Positions 10,356-20,390 of a DNA stretch of 20,390 nucleotides are shown one piece after another. Within the stretch, counting starts at the first letter, position 1. Every line of letters starts with the position of its first letter. The notes below the pieces were generated by a model. The model made no database searches, was not told the origin of the DNA, and saw nothing but the letters and a program-made list of their open reading frames with translations. This DNA comes from Irineochytrium annulatum (taxonomy: Eukaryota > Chytridiomycota > Chytridiomycetes > Chytridiales > Chytridiaceae). The stretch is taken from contig JADGJL010000474.1 in the NCBI GenBank assembly GCA_027600665.1, forward strand, positions 1 through 20,390, written 5' to 3'. The translations under genes and the position numbers were made by a program.

Positions 10356-12893
10356 TTACGCTGCTCCACCACCTAGCTGTTCCAAAACCGACAAGAACCC
10401 CTTCGCGGTCATTACCTCCGTCGAGCCGTACGTGATTCGCTTTTTTGGCACCCCTCGCTACATTGCCAAACGATATGGTTAAAAAGAAAATCAATGAAGA
10501 CATGCATCGAACTAACCGCAGCATAATCTACCAGGTTTTGGTACTCGAGGTAGTTTCCGCCCCCCACCACGAAGACGATAGCCTCTTGATATGTCTGCCT
10601 CCCCTGACCGCCCGCCGCCTTTTTCGACTTGCCAGCCCTTGGATCCAGCGTAATAAAATCGTCCGCCTCGCCGCCCGTGTTCCCCTCCATGATTGCCTCG
10701 ACAACACGAGTGATCGGCAAATCCTTCCGAGAAGGCAAAAGATTTTTCACGCCCGATATAAGGTTCTCAAAGCCACCGCCGACGCCCGTACCCTCAAGCC
10801 GACCGGCAAGCTGTCATGCCAAGGTTTAGACCAACTGCCGTATTGAGGAACTAAGAGCAAGCAATTTACCGTGCTCCCGATTCGGTCAAAGAAGCCCGTA
10901 CTCGCAGGCTGTTGCCCTCCACCGCCCGAATTCGCGGCGGCCGTCATTTTTACAAAGCTCCGGACGTTCTTGACGTGGGTAAGACTAGCCGTCGTGCCCC
11001 CGCTAGCCTTGATGGCTTCCTCGAAAGCCGCAAGATCCTCTTTCGAAGGATCTTCGACCGAAAGGTAATAGATCAGAAGCAGGCGGAGCTTATCGTTGAC
11101 GTCCTTCGTGTTATCCCGTAGCGACTCCATCACGGCGGCTTTCGACTATACCAATATAAAACGCAATCAGGCTCCGACGGCGATAAATATAAGTCTGAAA
11201 ATAAAACAGACCTGCTTCCCCATCGCCTCCTCCAAAGAGAAAAACGCGTCCAGCTTCCGATCCCCAATGTGCTTAAAGAGCGCCGTCGCGATATTCATGT
11301 GCATGTCGAGAATCCGCTTCCGCTCCGTCAGCTCCGGCAGGGCCGTCATCGCCACCTTCAAATTCTGTGCCGACGCGCTCCCATCCACCTCCTCCAGCGA
11401 TGACACGCCCGACGACCGCGTGATCTCCTCCACGTCCTTCTTATATCGATTCAGCTCGGCGCTCACATCCTCTGTTGTCACCAAAAGTGTCAACGTCTTC
11501 ATATATCGCGAAATGCTGCTGATAAATACCCACCGGCGACTTGCGGGAACGGTAGACCCATATTCCGCTTCCAAAAGAAGTCACTCTGATCCACGTCATA
11601 CGTCCTCCGAACCTTCCTCCCCTTGTCCTCCTCCACCTCGACGATCAACCTGTTCAGCCTCATCTCCAACACATCATGCACGAGCGTCGAGTACGTCCAC
11701 GTATGCGCCAGCATGGTCGCAAGGTCGAAATTCCGATCGAGCAGAATCAATACGGGCCTCGATAGCGCGGCGCCAACGGTCGTGTCACCCGCGAGCGCGT
11801 GCGTCCTGTTCATCAAGTGGTCCCGAAGTCGGGTCTCAAGCTTCTGCGCGACGGCAGACGCTGAGGTGTTGGGCGGTGATCGAATGACCGGTGTAACGCC
11901 AGCTGTAACGAGAACGGAAAAGAGAGCGCCTGCGATCCGGTCGGTCGTGAGGTCGATGGTCGTGTCCGGGGACGCAGGATCGTTGAGAAGGCGGTAGGTG
12001 TCCGTGAAGTTGAGGGTGAAGAGCGACGGCTCAAGGGAGACAAAGTTAAGATGTTGGTCGTACACCTGTTTCCATTGCCATTTCAGACTATCCAGATTGT
12101 ATCGAAACAAACCTGCGCTATTTTCGTCCGTGCGTTCGCTGCGATCGCAACGGCGGCGAGATCCTCAAGAAGTGGCCGAGGAAGGATCGATGAGAAGTTG
12201 ATGTAGTAGGACTCGTATAGGTTCTTGGTAAGATCCTAAGTAGCGTTGAAGTTCAGCAAACGGTAGTTTCCGAGCTCGCTTCCTCGCACCTCCCCAATCC
12301 TCTTCACATTCTCCGGCGTCGGCTGGACAAAGTAGACCGCAGGCACGTCAGGGATCGGCTGCCGCTCTACAGCCAGCTGCCTACAGGTCATTATGAGTCC
12401 AATGTACACTTCGAAAGCTTAACAGCATCAATCTCTCCACCCACATGTGCACCGTGACGCCGTTCTCCCTCAGCTCGTTAACCTTCATCAGGGGCGAGAT
12501 GATCTCCTGACACGCCTTGTCGTAAATCAACACTTTCCATATCGGATCGTTCCCGCCCGCGCTCCCGGCCGCGGACCCACCCATCAACGTCAGCGAGCTC
12601 AGATTCGGCGAATCTGACGCGGACTGCAGCGCCGGCACGGCGTCCCGATTGTTGAGGTTCAGCATGGCGATCACGGCATCTGATGACGTGGGACCAAAGA
12701 GAACAAGTCAGTGGATAACGTGGAGCAATGAACTTCGAAACTCTCGGTGGACGCGATCTGGCCCCATATTGGGATCCCGTCGAGGAGCCGGTCATAAGCG
12801 CACCCCAGCACGGCCCCCATCGTCGGACGAGGTCGACGTACCTTTCTGCTTCGCGCGGAGTAACGCGGACGCCGGTGATGACGAGGTTGCCAT
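10356..12893 (-). CDS. SLY1: Sec1/Munc18-family protein Sly1
   Basis: An SM protein that binds the Sed5/syntaxin-5 SNARE and promotes fusion of ER- and Golgi-derived vesicles in the cytosol and at Golgi membranes. Nine exons on minus join to 654 aa (yeast Sly1 is about 666): 12893-12842, 12679-12445, 12380-12290, 12235-12113, 12065-11534, 11471-11212, 11145-10870, 10810-10517, 10457-10356. Family landmarks in order are IWKVLIYDK (about 64-72), [71 protein letters not shown], and [20 protein letters not shown] (about 602-621). The ATG at 12893 was chosen because its 17-codon exon plus the 162-nt intron restores the expected N-terminus (LLRAKQK then [10 protein letters not shown]). An internal ATG at 12665 would lose this. 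A Gly/Ser/Ala-rich loop near 45-60 is lineage-specific. It is divergent to the SOD gene. Confidence 0.95.
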
Positions 12894-12941
12894 CTGACTG
12901 ACTGGCAAAAATTGGCACTAACTGAGATCACTGAAGCCACG
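12894..12941. promoter_or_regulatory. 48-bp divergent intergenic region, SLY1 / Fe-SOD
   Basis: The start codons of minus-strand SLY1 (12893) and the plus-strand SOD gene (12942) are separated by only 48 bp. No TATA box or other familiar element is evident. The gap must contain, or overlap with, both leaders, so transcription starts for one or both genes may lie inside the neighbour's 5' region. Confidence 0.5.
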
Positions 12942-14035
12942 ATGCCGATCACGCTGCCGCCGCTGCCGTACGCGAACGACTTCCTCGAGCCCGTCATCTC
13001 GCGCGAAACTCTGGACTTCCACTATGGGAAGCACCACGCGTGAGTTCGCTGTTTTCGGGACCGAGGGCTCATGGAGGGGTGTGGTGGATTTGGCGATCTG
13101 TTCTTGCTGGCGCCTGCCGGGCGGTGAAGATGCAGGGTATGCGATTTTCGAGCATCAGTCGTTACGAATGCATAGAGGGGAGACCGTCGTCGCGGGCAAC
13201 GATTTTCTCGCCTCGGCGTGTCACGCACCGCGGTTTTATTTCGAACGCGATCACAGAAGAATTGCTCTCTAATAGCTTTCCCGACAGCGGCTACGTGACC
13301 AAGCTGAATGGCCTTCTGCAGTCTTCCCCAGCGCTCTCGAAGCTCAGCCTCGAGCAGCTTCTAAGACCCTCGCTCCTATCGCAGTCCCTCCCGGCCGGAG
13401 CGTACAATTGCGCGGCACAGACCTGGAACCACACCTTTTACTGGAAGTCGCTGATTAACCCGAAGAAGGCGCAACCGCCCAGCGCCAAGATGAAGGCGCT
13501 GATTGACAGGAGCTTTGGGAGCATGGATGCTTTCAAGAAGAAGTTTTCTGACGCGGCCGCGGGCCACTTTGGAAGCGGATGGGCTTGGCTGGTGCAGGAG
13601 GTATGCGCTTTGTTTATCTTTACTCTGGACTTTGTATGAGGTGCGAATGCCAGATGGAACAAAAAGCCCGGTTCAAAGCGGTCGCTAACTGTTCCGTTTC
13701 GATTAACAGAAAGCCTCCGGCTTACTTCGGGTTATGGAGACCCACGACGCCGTGTGTGCTTACACCGGTAGGACATATCAATTCAGTTGTTAAATATGTG
13801 GATTCAAATCTGGTACCGTAGACACCGCCGTGACGCCCGTTCTTGTCTGCGACGTTTGGGAGCACGCCTACTACATCGATTACCGCAACAACCGTGCCAA
13901 GTACATCGAGGGTAAGAGTTTTGACTGTGCATAAAGTTGGCCGCTTCTCACACGCGACCTTGCCCAGGTTGGTGGCAGCTCGTCAACTGGCCGTTTGCTG
14001 AGAGCAATGTCAATTTCGGTCACGCCAAGCTGTAG
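12942..14035 (+). CDS. Iron-type superoxide dismutase with C-terminal AKL
   Basis: Converts superoxide to hydrogen peroxide and oxygen. Five exons (12942-13039, 13288-13600, 13710-13767, 13822-13911, 13968-14035) join to 208 aa. The four metal ligands of the Fe/Mn-SOD fold are present: His27 (in HYGKHH), His81 (in WNHTFYW), Asp167 and His171 (in DVWEHAYY). Gln77 in AAQTWNH, the THDA stretch near 148-151 and IDYRNNR are marks of the iron type, resembling protist and bacterial Fe-SODs more than mitochondrial Mn-SOD. No N-terminal targeting peptide is apparent, as the protein starts directly with the LPPLPYA fold strand. The last residues are HAKL, and AKL is a canonical PTS1 peroxisomal import signal. 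The first intron is long (248 nt) compared with the others (54-109). Metal use and location are inferred from sequence. Confidence 0.94.
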
Positions 14036-14243
14036 CCGAATTGTCGGATTGGCCAATTGCCGTTGGCCTGAAGAAATGCGATTGTTCTCGTTAGTGAATG
14101 TGAACCTTATGTGCGAAGTATGAAACAATGATAACGTGAAAGTGGGCTGCTTGTGTACTCCCATTGCAATATGAGCCGATGAAGTGATTTTTGTTGTTGT
14201 GCCTCGTAGTGGAGTGGAATGAAGCGAAGATGACTTTGACGAC
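14036..14243. other. Short gap between Fe-SOD and MCY1-like genes
   Basis: These 208 bp hold the SOD 3' untranslated region and the promoter of the next plus-strand gene. No motif was recognised. Confidence 0.4.
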
Positions 14244-15678
14244 ATGGAGCGTTTGCAAGCCGTCTTCCTCTGTGCAGGCGCTGCAGGGGCCGTCCTGATC
14301 GGTTGGTTGCTTTGGTCCCGTAGGCCTTGGGTCGTTTCCCCGTCAACGATCCGCGACGGCGTTGAAGGCCTCATCGGGAACACTCCCGTCATTAGGATAA
14401 GGTGGGCGTTTCTTAACCGGCCTCTTTCGCTACCCGCTGACCAAACTCTCGCCTCAGGTCGCTGTCGAATGCAACAGGTTGCACAGTTCTTGGCAAGGCG
14501 GAGTTCCTGAACGTCGGCGGGAGCGCGAAGGACCGGCTCGCGTTGGCTGTCATTGAGGCTGCCGAAAAGGACGGTTTGATTCAGCCCAGGACCGGGTGCA
14601 CTGTGTTTGAGGGGACCGTAGGGTCGACCGGGATCTCATTGGCGGTCATTTGCAGAGCGTAAGCCCCTTTGGATTCTCAATGTTCCTTACCGAGGGTTAA
14701 AGGAAAGGCTATCGATGCCATATCGTAATGCCTGATGATCAGGCGCGGGAGAAGTACGAGATGCTAGAGCGGCTCGGGGCGACGGTGGAGAGGGTGAAAC
14801 CGGTGTCGATAGCTGACGCCGGCCACTTTGTGCGGGTGGCACAGCGGCGTGCCGAGGAGATGAACACGGCGGCAAAGACGTCGGGCGGGCCTCGAGGTTT
14901 TTTCTGCGATCAATTCGAGACATCGGCGAACTTTGATGTGGGTCATCAGTGTGTTTCCTGCTGAATTAGCTTGATTCATTTTGATTTCCCTTGCTTACGC
15001 AGACGCACTACGCTAACACGGGTCCGGAGATCTATCGTCAGACGGGCGGCGTCCTTGACGCGTTTGTTTCCGGCGCTGGAACGGGTGGGACGCTCGCAGG
15101 CGTTGCGCGGTACCTTAAGCCTCGAATCAAATCGTTGAAGGTGTACCTCGCGGATCCGCATGGCTCAGGCCTTTACAACAAAGTCCGCTCCGGTGTGCTT
15201 TACTCATCGACCGAATCCGAGGGCTCTCGGCGGCGGCATCAAGTCGACTCAATCGTGGAGGGGATTGGCATCAACCGCTTAACGAAAAACTTTGATCTCG
15301 TGGCGGGGGACGGGTGGATCGATGATGCGGTGAAGGTTTCGGACGAGGAGGCCGTAGAGATGTCCAGGATTCTGATGCGGGAAGATGGTGTGTGCAAACT
15401 CGATGTTACAATGGCTGAGTTGTTTTGACAGGGCTCTTTCTTGGGTCTTCGTCGGCCGTTCACTGCGTTGCGGCTTACAGGGTCGCAAAGATGCTGGGAC
15501 CGGTGAGTCACACTCTCGAGGGATATTACTTGTTAAACCATTTCTACAGGGCCACACCATCTTAACAGTTCTTTGCGATAGCGGCAGCCGACATCTAACG
15601 AAGTTCTGGAACGACGAGGTTGTGGAGGAGTGGAATTTGCGCCCGAATGGAACGCTTTTTCCAGATTTGTCGTCGTAA
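14244..15678 (+). CDS. MCY1: Membrane-anchored cysteine synthase-like PLP enzyme (Mcy1-type)
   Basis: Fold type II PLP enzyme of the cysteine synthase/CBS family, closest to yeast Mcy1 (YGR012W), a mitochondrial outer membrane protein. Six exons (14244-14401, 14458-14658, 14703-14937, 15003-15387, 15432-15502, 15550-15678) join to 392 aa, nearly the yeast length. One hydrophobic segment (about residues 6-24) followed by SRRP looks like a signal anchor. EGLIGNTPVIRI opens the catalytic domain, Lys77 in GSAKDR should form the Schiff base with PLP, and GAGTGGT binds its phosphate. RRRHQVDSIVEGIG and CDSGSRHL are typical of this branch. The substrate loop, normally TSGNTG, reads TVGSTG at 104-109: Ser is Val and Asn is Ser. 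The reaction is therefore uncertain even if the fold is clear. Intron 2 ends in AAG rather than the usual CAG or TAG. Confidence 0.93.
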
Positions 15679-15776
15679 TCAAGAGCATTGTTTCTTTGTG
15701 CATGAATTAGCTTGCCTTCACCGTAGCATTGTAAATAGCAAGGGTCAGCAAAACTTGATACGAACAATCGTGTCCG

Positions 15777-16531
15777 ATGCTGGCCAGCGACGAGGACGGA
15801 GCCAAGCGGAAGACCGGGAAGCTCACGGACGCCGAGCAGGTAGGGAGTCGGCCATGGTCGAACCTCTCTCTTGCTGGATGCTTGTACTGACGTTGGCGCA
15901 TCTTTGCAGAGGGCTCTGGACATCCAAGAGCATGTGAGTACTGAGGATGGCAACCCCTGGGTGCACATTGAACACTTTGCTGAAGAAGCTTTCTTTTGCA
16001 GGAGGAGGAGATCTACTACAGTCCACGATACAGCGATGATTTCCACGAATACCGACATGTCAGGTGTGGTTCTCTCACTACGTTTTTTTGAAGTTTGCGA
16101 GTTCCTGGCTTAATGAAACGCCATTTCCGTTCGCACGACAGCCTCCCTCGGCAGATCGGTAAGTTTATTGCTTCGTATATGAGCGACTTTGGCTGATTGT
16201 GGGTCATTCCAGCGCGATGGGTCCCGCAAGGTTCGAACTTAAAGCGAAGCGGCTGCGGGTTTTGCTGACATTGACCTCGCTTCTTGTAGGTCGCTTGATG
16301 ACAGAGCTCGAGTGGCGGTCGCTGGGTGTTCGTCAGAGCCAGGGTTGGCAGCACTACCTCATTCACAGTAAGTTTTAGTGCATATGTAATGCCAACGTGA
16401 AGTCTGACAATGGATTTAGGTCCCGAGCCTCACGTGCTGCTATTCAAGAGAGATCGCGAGCCGGTACTTAAACTCCTTTTTTGCAAGTACATCGATTGGT
16501 TCACTGACACGTTTTCCTGCAGACAAAGTAA
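15777..16531 (+). CDS. CKS1: Cyclin-dependent kinase regulatory subunit Cks1
   Basis: Small protein that binds cyclin-dependent kinase and docks phosphorylated substrates in the nucleus and cytosol. Eight exons (15777-15839, 15910-15933, 16002-16063, 16142-16158, 16213-16230, 16290-16367, 16420-16463, 16523-16531) join to 104 aa. The Cks signatures are complete: [42 protein letters not shown] and [12 protein letters not shown]. The hinge HSPEPH corresponds to the conserved HxPEPH loop. Exons 2, 4 and 5 are only 24, 17 and 18 nt, and exon 8 adds just two codons and the stop; all seven introns keep phase. The N-terminus (about 20 residues rich in Asp, Lys and Glu) is variable in the family. The start is the first in-frame ATG, 98 bp after the MCY1-like stop. 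Confidence 0.94.
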
Positions 16532-16674
16532 ATTGGTTGAAAAGAGGACAGAACTTAACACTGTGTAATTATACAACGTAATATTATATCTCAAAGGAAA
16601 TATATGGTTATCTATTATCATCGAATACTGTTAACATCCCCCAAAGTCAATCTCCGTCAAACCTTGGCATTGCT
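16532..16674. promoter_or_regulatory. AT-rich gap between CKS1 and BRF2-like genes
   Basis: These 143 bp are AT-rich (for example GTAATATTATATC near 16578) and must carry the CKS1 3' end and the BRF2-like promoter. A TATA-like function is possible but not shown. Confidence 0.35.
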
Positions 16675-17702
16675 ATGCCGACATCCACCTGCCCATGCGG
16701 CGACCCCAAGTTCGAGGAGGACGACAACGGCTGCGTCGTCTGCGACAGTTGCGGCCAGCTCGCTGACGGGTCATGCCTCTCGAGCCTCGTTGCCAGCGAC
16801 TATCAGACGGATGGTGTCACTTTCGACAAGGTCGTTGGGGCCACCAGGAACAAGGCGCCCCCGCCCGGCCGGGGTCTGCGCGTGAGGGTGTCGGCGTCTA
16901 CGAAGCGCATGATCGAGTATCGGGGAGTCATGCTGGAGGCTGAGGCGGCGCTGAGGTTGCCGGCGGGGACGAAGGAAAGCGTGCTTGAGACGTTCCAGGC
17001 GCTTTATTCGAGGGACGAGGAGTATGGCGGGCTAAAGAAGAATGGAGCGCTGTATTGCTTGGCGGGTTGCTGCATGCTGGTTGTGAGGGAGAGGCGGATG
17101 CCTGTGTCGATCGGGACCGTCGCGGTATGTGTTCTTCTTTCCTCCTTCTTCGCTTCGTTCTTTCTTTGTATCATTCATTTTAATCCATGTGCTCTTTTGC
17201 TATGCAGAAGTTCTTTAAGGTTGACCCCTCCCGCCTGTCCATGGCCCACTATCAAGTTCGTAAAACCCTTCATATTTCGAACGCCGATCGTCCGGCCGCC
17301 GAGGCCTTCATTGATCGCGCGTGCGAGGGTCTCCTTGACGACCCGGAGGATCAAATGACGCTCCTCCGTGACGCGCGCGCGATCCTGGAGTACGCGCGCG
17401 AGAACGTAGCGGACGAAGGCCGGCATTCGTTACCGCTGGTAGTGGCCGCGGCGTGCGTCGCGTTTGAGTGCTGGAAGGGTGGGAAGTGTTCGACTCGGAC
17501 GCTGGAGGGGATGACGAGGCGGATGGACGTGTCGCACGACCTCGTGAAGAGGCGGCACTCGGAGATTGTCGATGCACTTACTGCGCTCGCGGCGAAGCAG
17601 ATGCCTTGGCTGGGGAAGGTGGAGGCCACGAGCAAAGGGGGCGGGAACTTCTGGCTGTGCTTGAGGGAGATTGTGGATTGCTGCAAACGGGAGCACGTGT
17701 GA
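16675..17702 (+). CDS. BRF2: TFIIB-family RNA polymerase III factor, BRF2-like
   Basis: TFIIB-related factors recruit RNA polymerase to TBP-bound promoters in the nucleus. Two exons (16675-17124, 17208-17702) join to 314 aa. An N-terminal zinc ribbon (about 6-27: CPCG then CDSCG) is followed by a basic linker and two cyclin folds (about 75-165 and 185-295). From memory, the first fold (GALYCLAGCCMLVVRERRMP, 124-143) aligns with animal BRF2, which has GCCVLITCR there, better than with BRF1 or TFIIB, whose motif is ACLY(I)xCR. VTFDK in the linker also resembles BRF2. The protein ends right after the second fold, so it has no long BRF1-like C-terminal region and no equivalent of the roughly 100-residue human BRF2 tail. 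The zinc ribbon's first pair is C-x-C instead of C-x2-C. A divergent TFIIB or BRF1 paralogue is the alternative; the broad family is sure, the BRF2 assignment less so. Confidence 0.75.
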
Positions 17703-18101
17703 TTTAGTGATAGGTTCGTTGTTGTTGATAAAAGCACCTGGTTTTCGTGGTGGGGGGGAAAGAGGTCGGAGCTGCTGTGCGTTTGGATGCAGGGAGCACA
17801 TTGTTGCAGACGTTTGTGGAGGGTGTACACGCATTTTGTATGTATCTTTTCTAGCTTAATATGCTGGCTAGCCACCTCGATTGTATATTAATAGAATAAC
17901 ACCGTAATGTTAACGGGAATCATGCGCCCTCCCAAACAGGCAAGGCAATCTTTCAAGGCACCCTCTCACTCATTTTTTCACGAGCGGCGAGCCAGTGAAA
18001 GGAAGGAGATCTACAGTCGTTGCGGCCGTCGCCCTGCCTCGTCATCGTCTCGTCGCCTGCCCTTATCTTTCCTCCAAAGCGGACGATCCCCCAGAAGGAA
18101 G
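17703..18101. other. Gap between BRF2-like and ArfGAP genes
   Basis: These 399 bp hold the BRF2-like 3' region, including an AT-rich TGTATATTAATAGAATAA near 17882 that could serve 3' end formation, and the ArfGAP promoter and leader. The ArfGAP frame stays open upstream to an ATG at 17907, but that extension is Ser/Arg-rich and not conserved in the family as I know it. Confidence 0.45.
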
Positions 18102-19735
<1,634 letters not shown>

Positions 19736-20390
19736 ATTAGTTGTGATCTTGGATAATTTAGATTATTTTATGTCAATGGGGAAATGTGGCTTTCTGGGAA
19801 TTTTTTTTTTTTTTGGATAGAGGGTAAAGCAAAGTAAAAGCATAAGTACTTACATGGTTTGTAAGGAGAGTAAAGCAAAGGAAAGCATAAATGGAATGGA
19901 GGAGTCAAAGCGAGCATCTTAAGTCTGGACCTGCCCATTTCTTGAAGTTCCGAAAGATTTCTAGGATAATTTTTCCGTGGCCTTGCGATTTGGGTGGCTA
20001 TTTCGACTGTGACAGAGCGAAGGCGTGTAAAGGGGACCAGAGTCGGACGACCAGCGGTGGGTCCAGTCCGTGTTTTGCAAGCACTGTTTCAGTTGTCGTT
20101 TTTTTTTATCTGATCGATCTTGCTGGCTCACGCGAGCAACCGTCTTGCGGAAGGGGAGTTCCAGCACAGAGAGCAAAGAGGCGCGGCGGAAGACCCCTGG
20201 ACGCGTCGAAGCGTCATTTTCCATGACTTCGTTCCCCCCCTGCGTCCCCCCCACTTACCACTCCTCACGCGATACAATACGATACGATCACTTTTTTCAA
20301 CTTTGCAAAACGTCGCATTTGCCCCACTGCCAGACGCTGCCAGAGAACACACCACAACCACAACTGGTCCAGCACCCCACGACTGACCCC
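19736..20390. other. Terminal stretch without a supported gene
   Basis: This holds the ArfGAP 3' region, a 14-T run at 19801-19814 and a short A-rich direct repeat. Frames on both strands (for example 19891-20226 plus and 19961-20254 minus) show no domain. The last 200 bp may be the upstream region of a gene outside the window, but nothing proves it. Confidence 0.45.
19824..19890. repeat. A-rich direct repeat pair
   Basis: GTAAAGCAAAGTAAAAGCATAA at 19824 recurs in slightly shorter form at 19870-19890 (TAAAGCAAAGGAAAGCATAA), 46 bp apart. The pair lies in the 3' flank of the ArfGAP gene, just after a 14-T tract. No function is known. Confidence 0.5.

Noticed and set aside
11096..11887. 263-codon open frame on plus
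   Set aside because: It is an antisense shadow of SLY1 exons in GC-rich DNA.
12381..12674. SLY1 starting at the GTG at 12674 or the ATG at 12665
   Set aside because: An upstream exon with a true ATG at 12893 joins in phase and restores the expected Sly1 N-terminal helix; GTG starts are not usual for nuclear genes.
15279..16058. 259-codon open frame on minus
   Set aside because: It is antisense to verified MCY1-like and CKS1 exons and introns and has no domain of its own.
17907..18101. 65-codon N-terminal extension of the ArfGAP
   Set aside because: The frame is open but the sequence is Ser/Arg-rich leader-like, and the family starts only some 20-30 residues before the zinc finger.

Overview
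The window looks like nuclear DNA of a fungus, probably an early-diverging (chytrid-like) lineage. The basis is the set of protein families: a short full-length ABCC exporter of the Yor1 kind, a Mcy1-type membrane-anchored cysteine synthase homologue, Sly1, Cks1 and an Age2/SMAP-type ArfGAP. Gene structure agrees: I could place 41 GT-AG introns in seven genes, most 43-110 nt long. Two genes are unexpected for a yeast or mould. One is an iron-type superoxide dismutase. The other is a TFIIB-family protein that resembles animal BRF2 more than BRF1. The lineage is inferred from these traits and was not tested by any search.

Layout. Positions 1-5082 are gene-poor and rather AT-rich. They hold one clear gene, an intronless tRNA-Cys(GCA) at 4350-4421 with a T-run terminator, plus one weak two-exon candidate at 2027-2444 and a few short repeats. 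Positions 5083-12893 carry two minus-strand genes: the ABCC transporter (11 exons, 1429 aa) and SLY1 (9 exons, 654 aa). SLY1 shares a 48-bp divergent intergenic gap with the Fe-SOD gene. From 12942 to 19735 five plus-strand genes follow closely: Fe-SOD (208 aa), MCY1-like (392 aa), CKS1 (104 aa, 8 exons), BRF2-like (314 aa) and the ArfGAP (406 aa). The last 650 bp show no gene.

The genes are not an operon or pathway cluster. Two serve early secretory and endosomal vesicle traffic (SLY1, ArfGAP), one the cell cycle (CKS1), one RNA polymerase III initiation (BRF2-like), one oxidative defence (Fe-SOD ending in the peroxisomal signal AKL), one mitochondrial-surface PLP chemistry (MCY1-like) and one export (ABCC). 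All exon borders were set by hand from splice sites, phase and family alignment from memory. I found no wholly new system. The items most worth checking are the BRF2-like factor, the AKL-ended Fe-SOD, the altered substrate loop of the MCY1-like protein, the microexons of CKS1 and the unusual B box of the tRNA-Cys gene.
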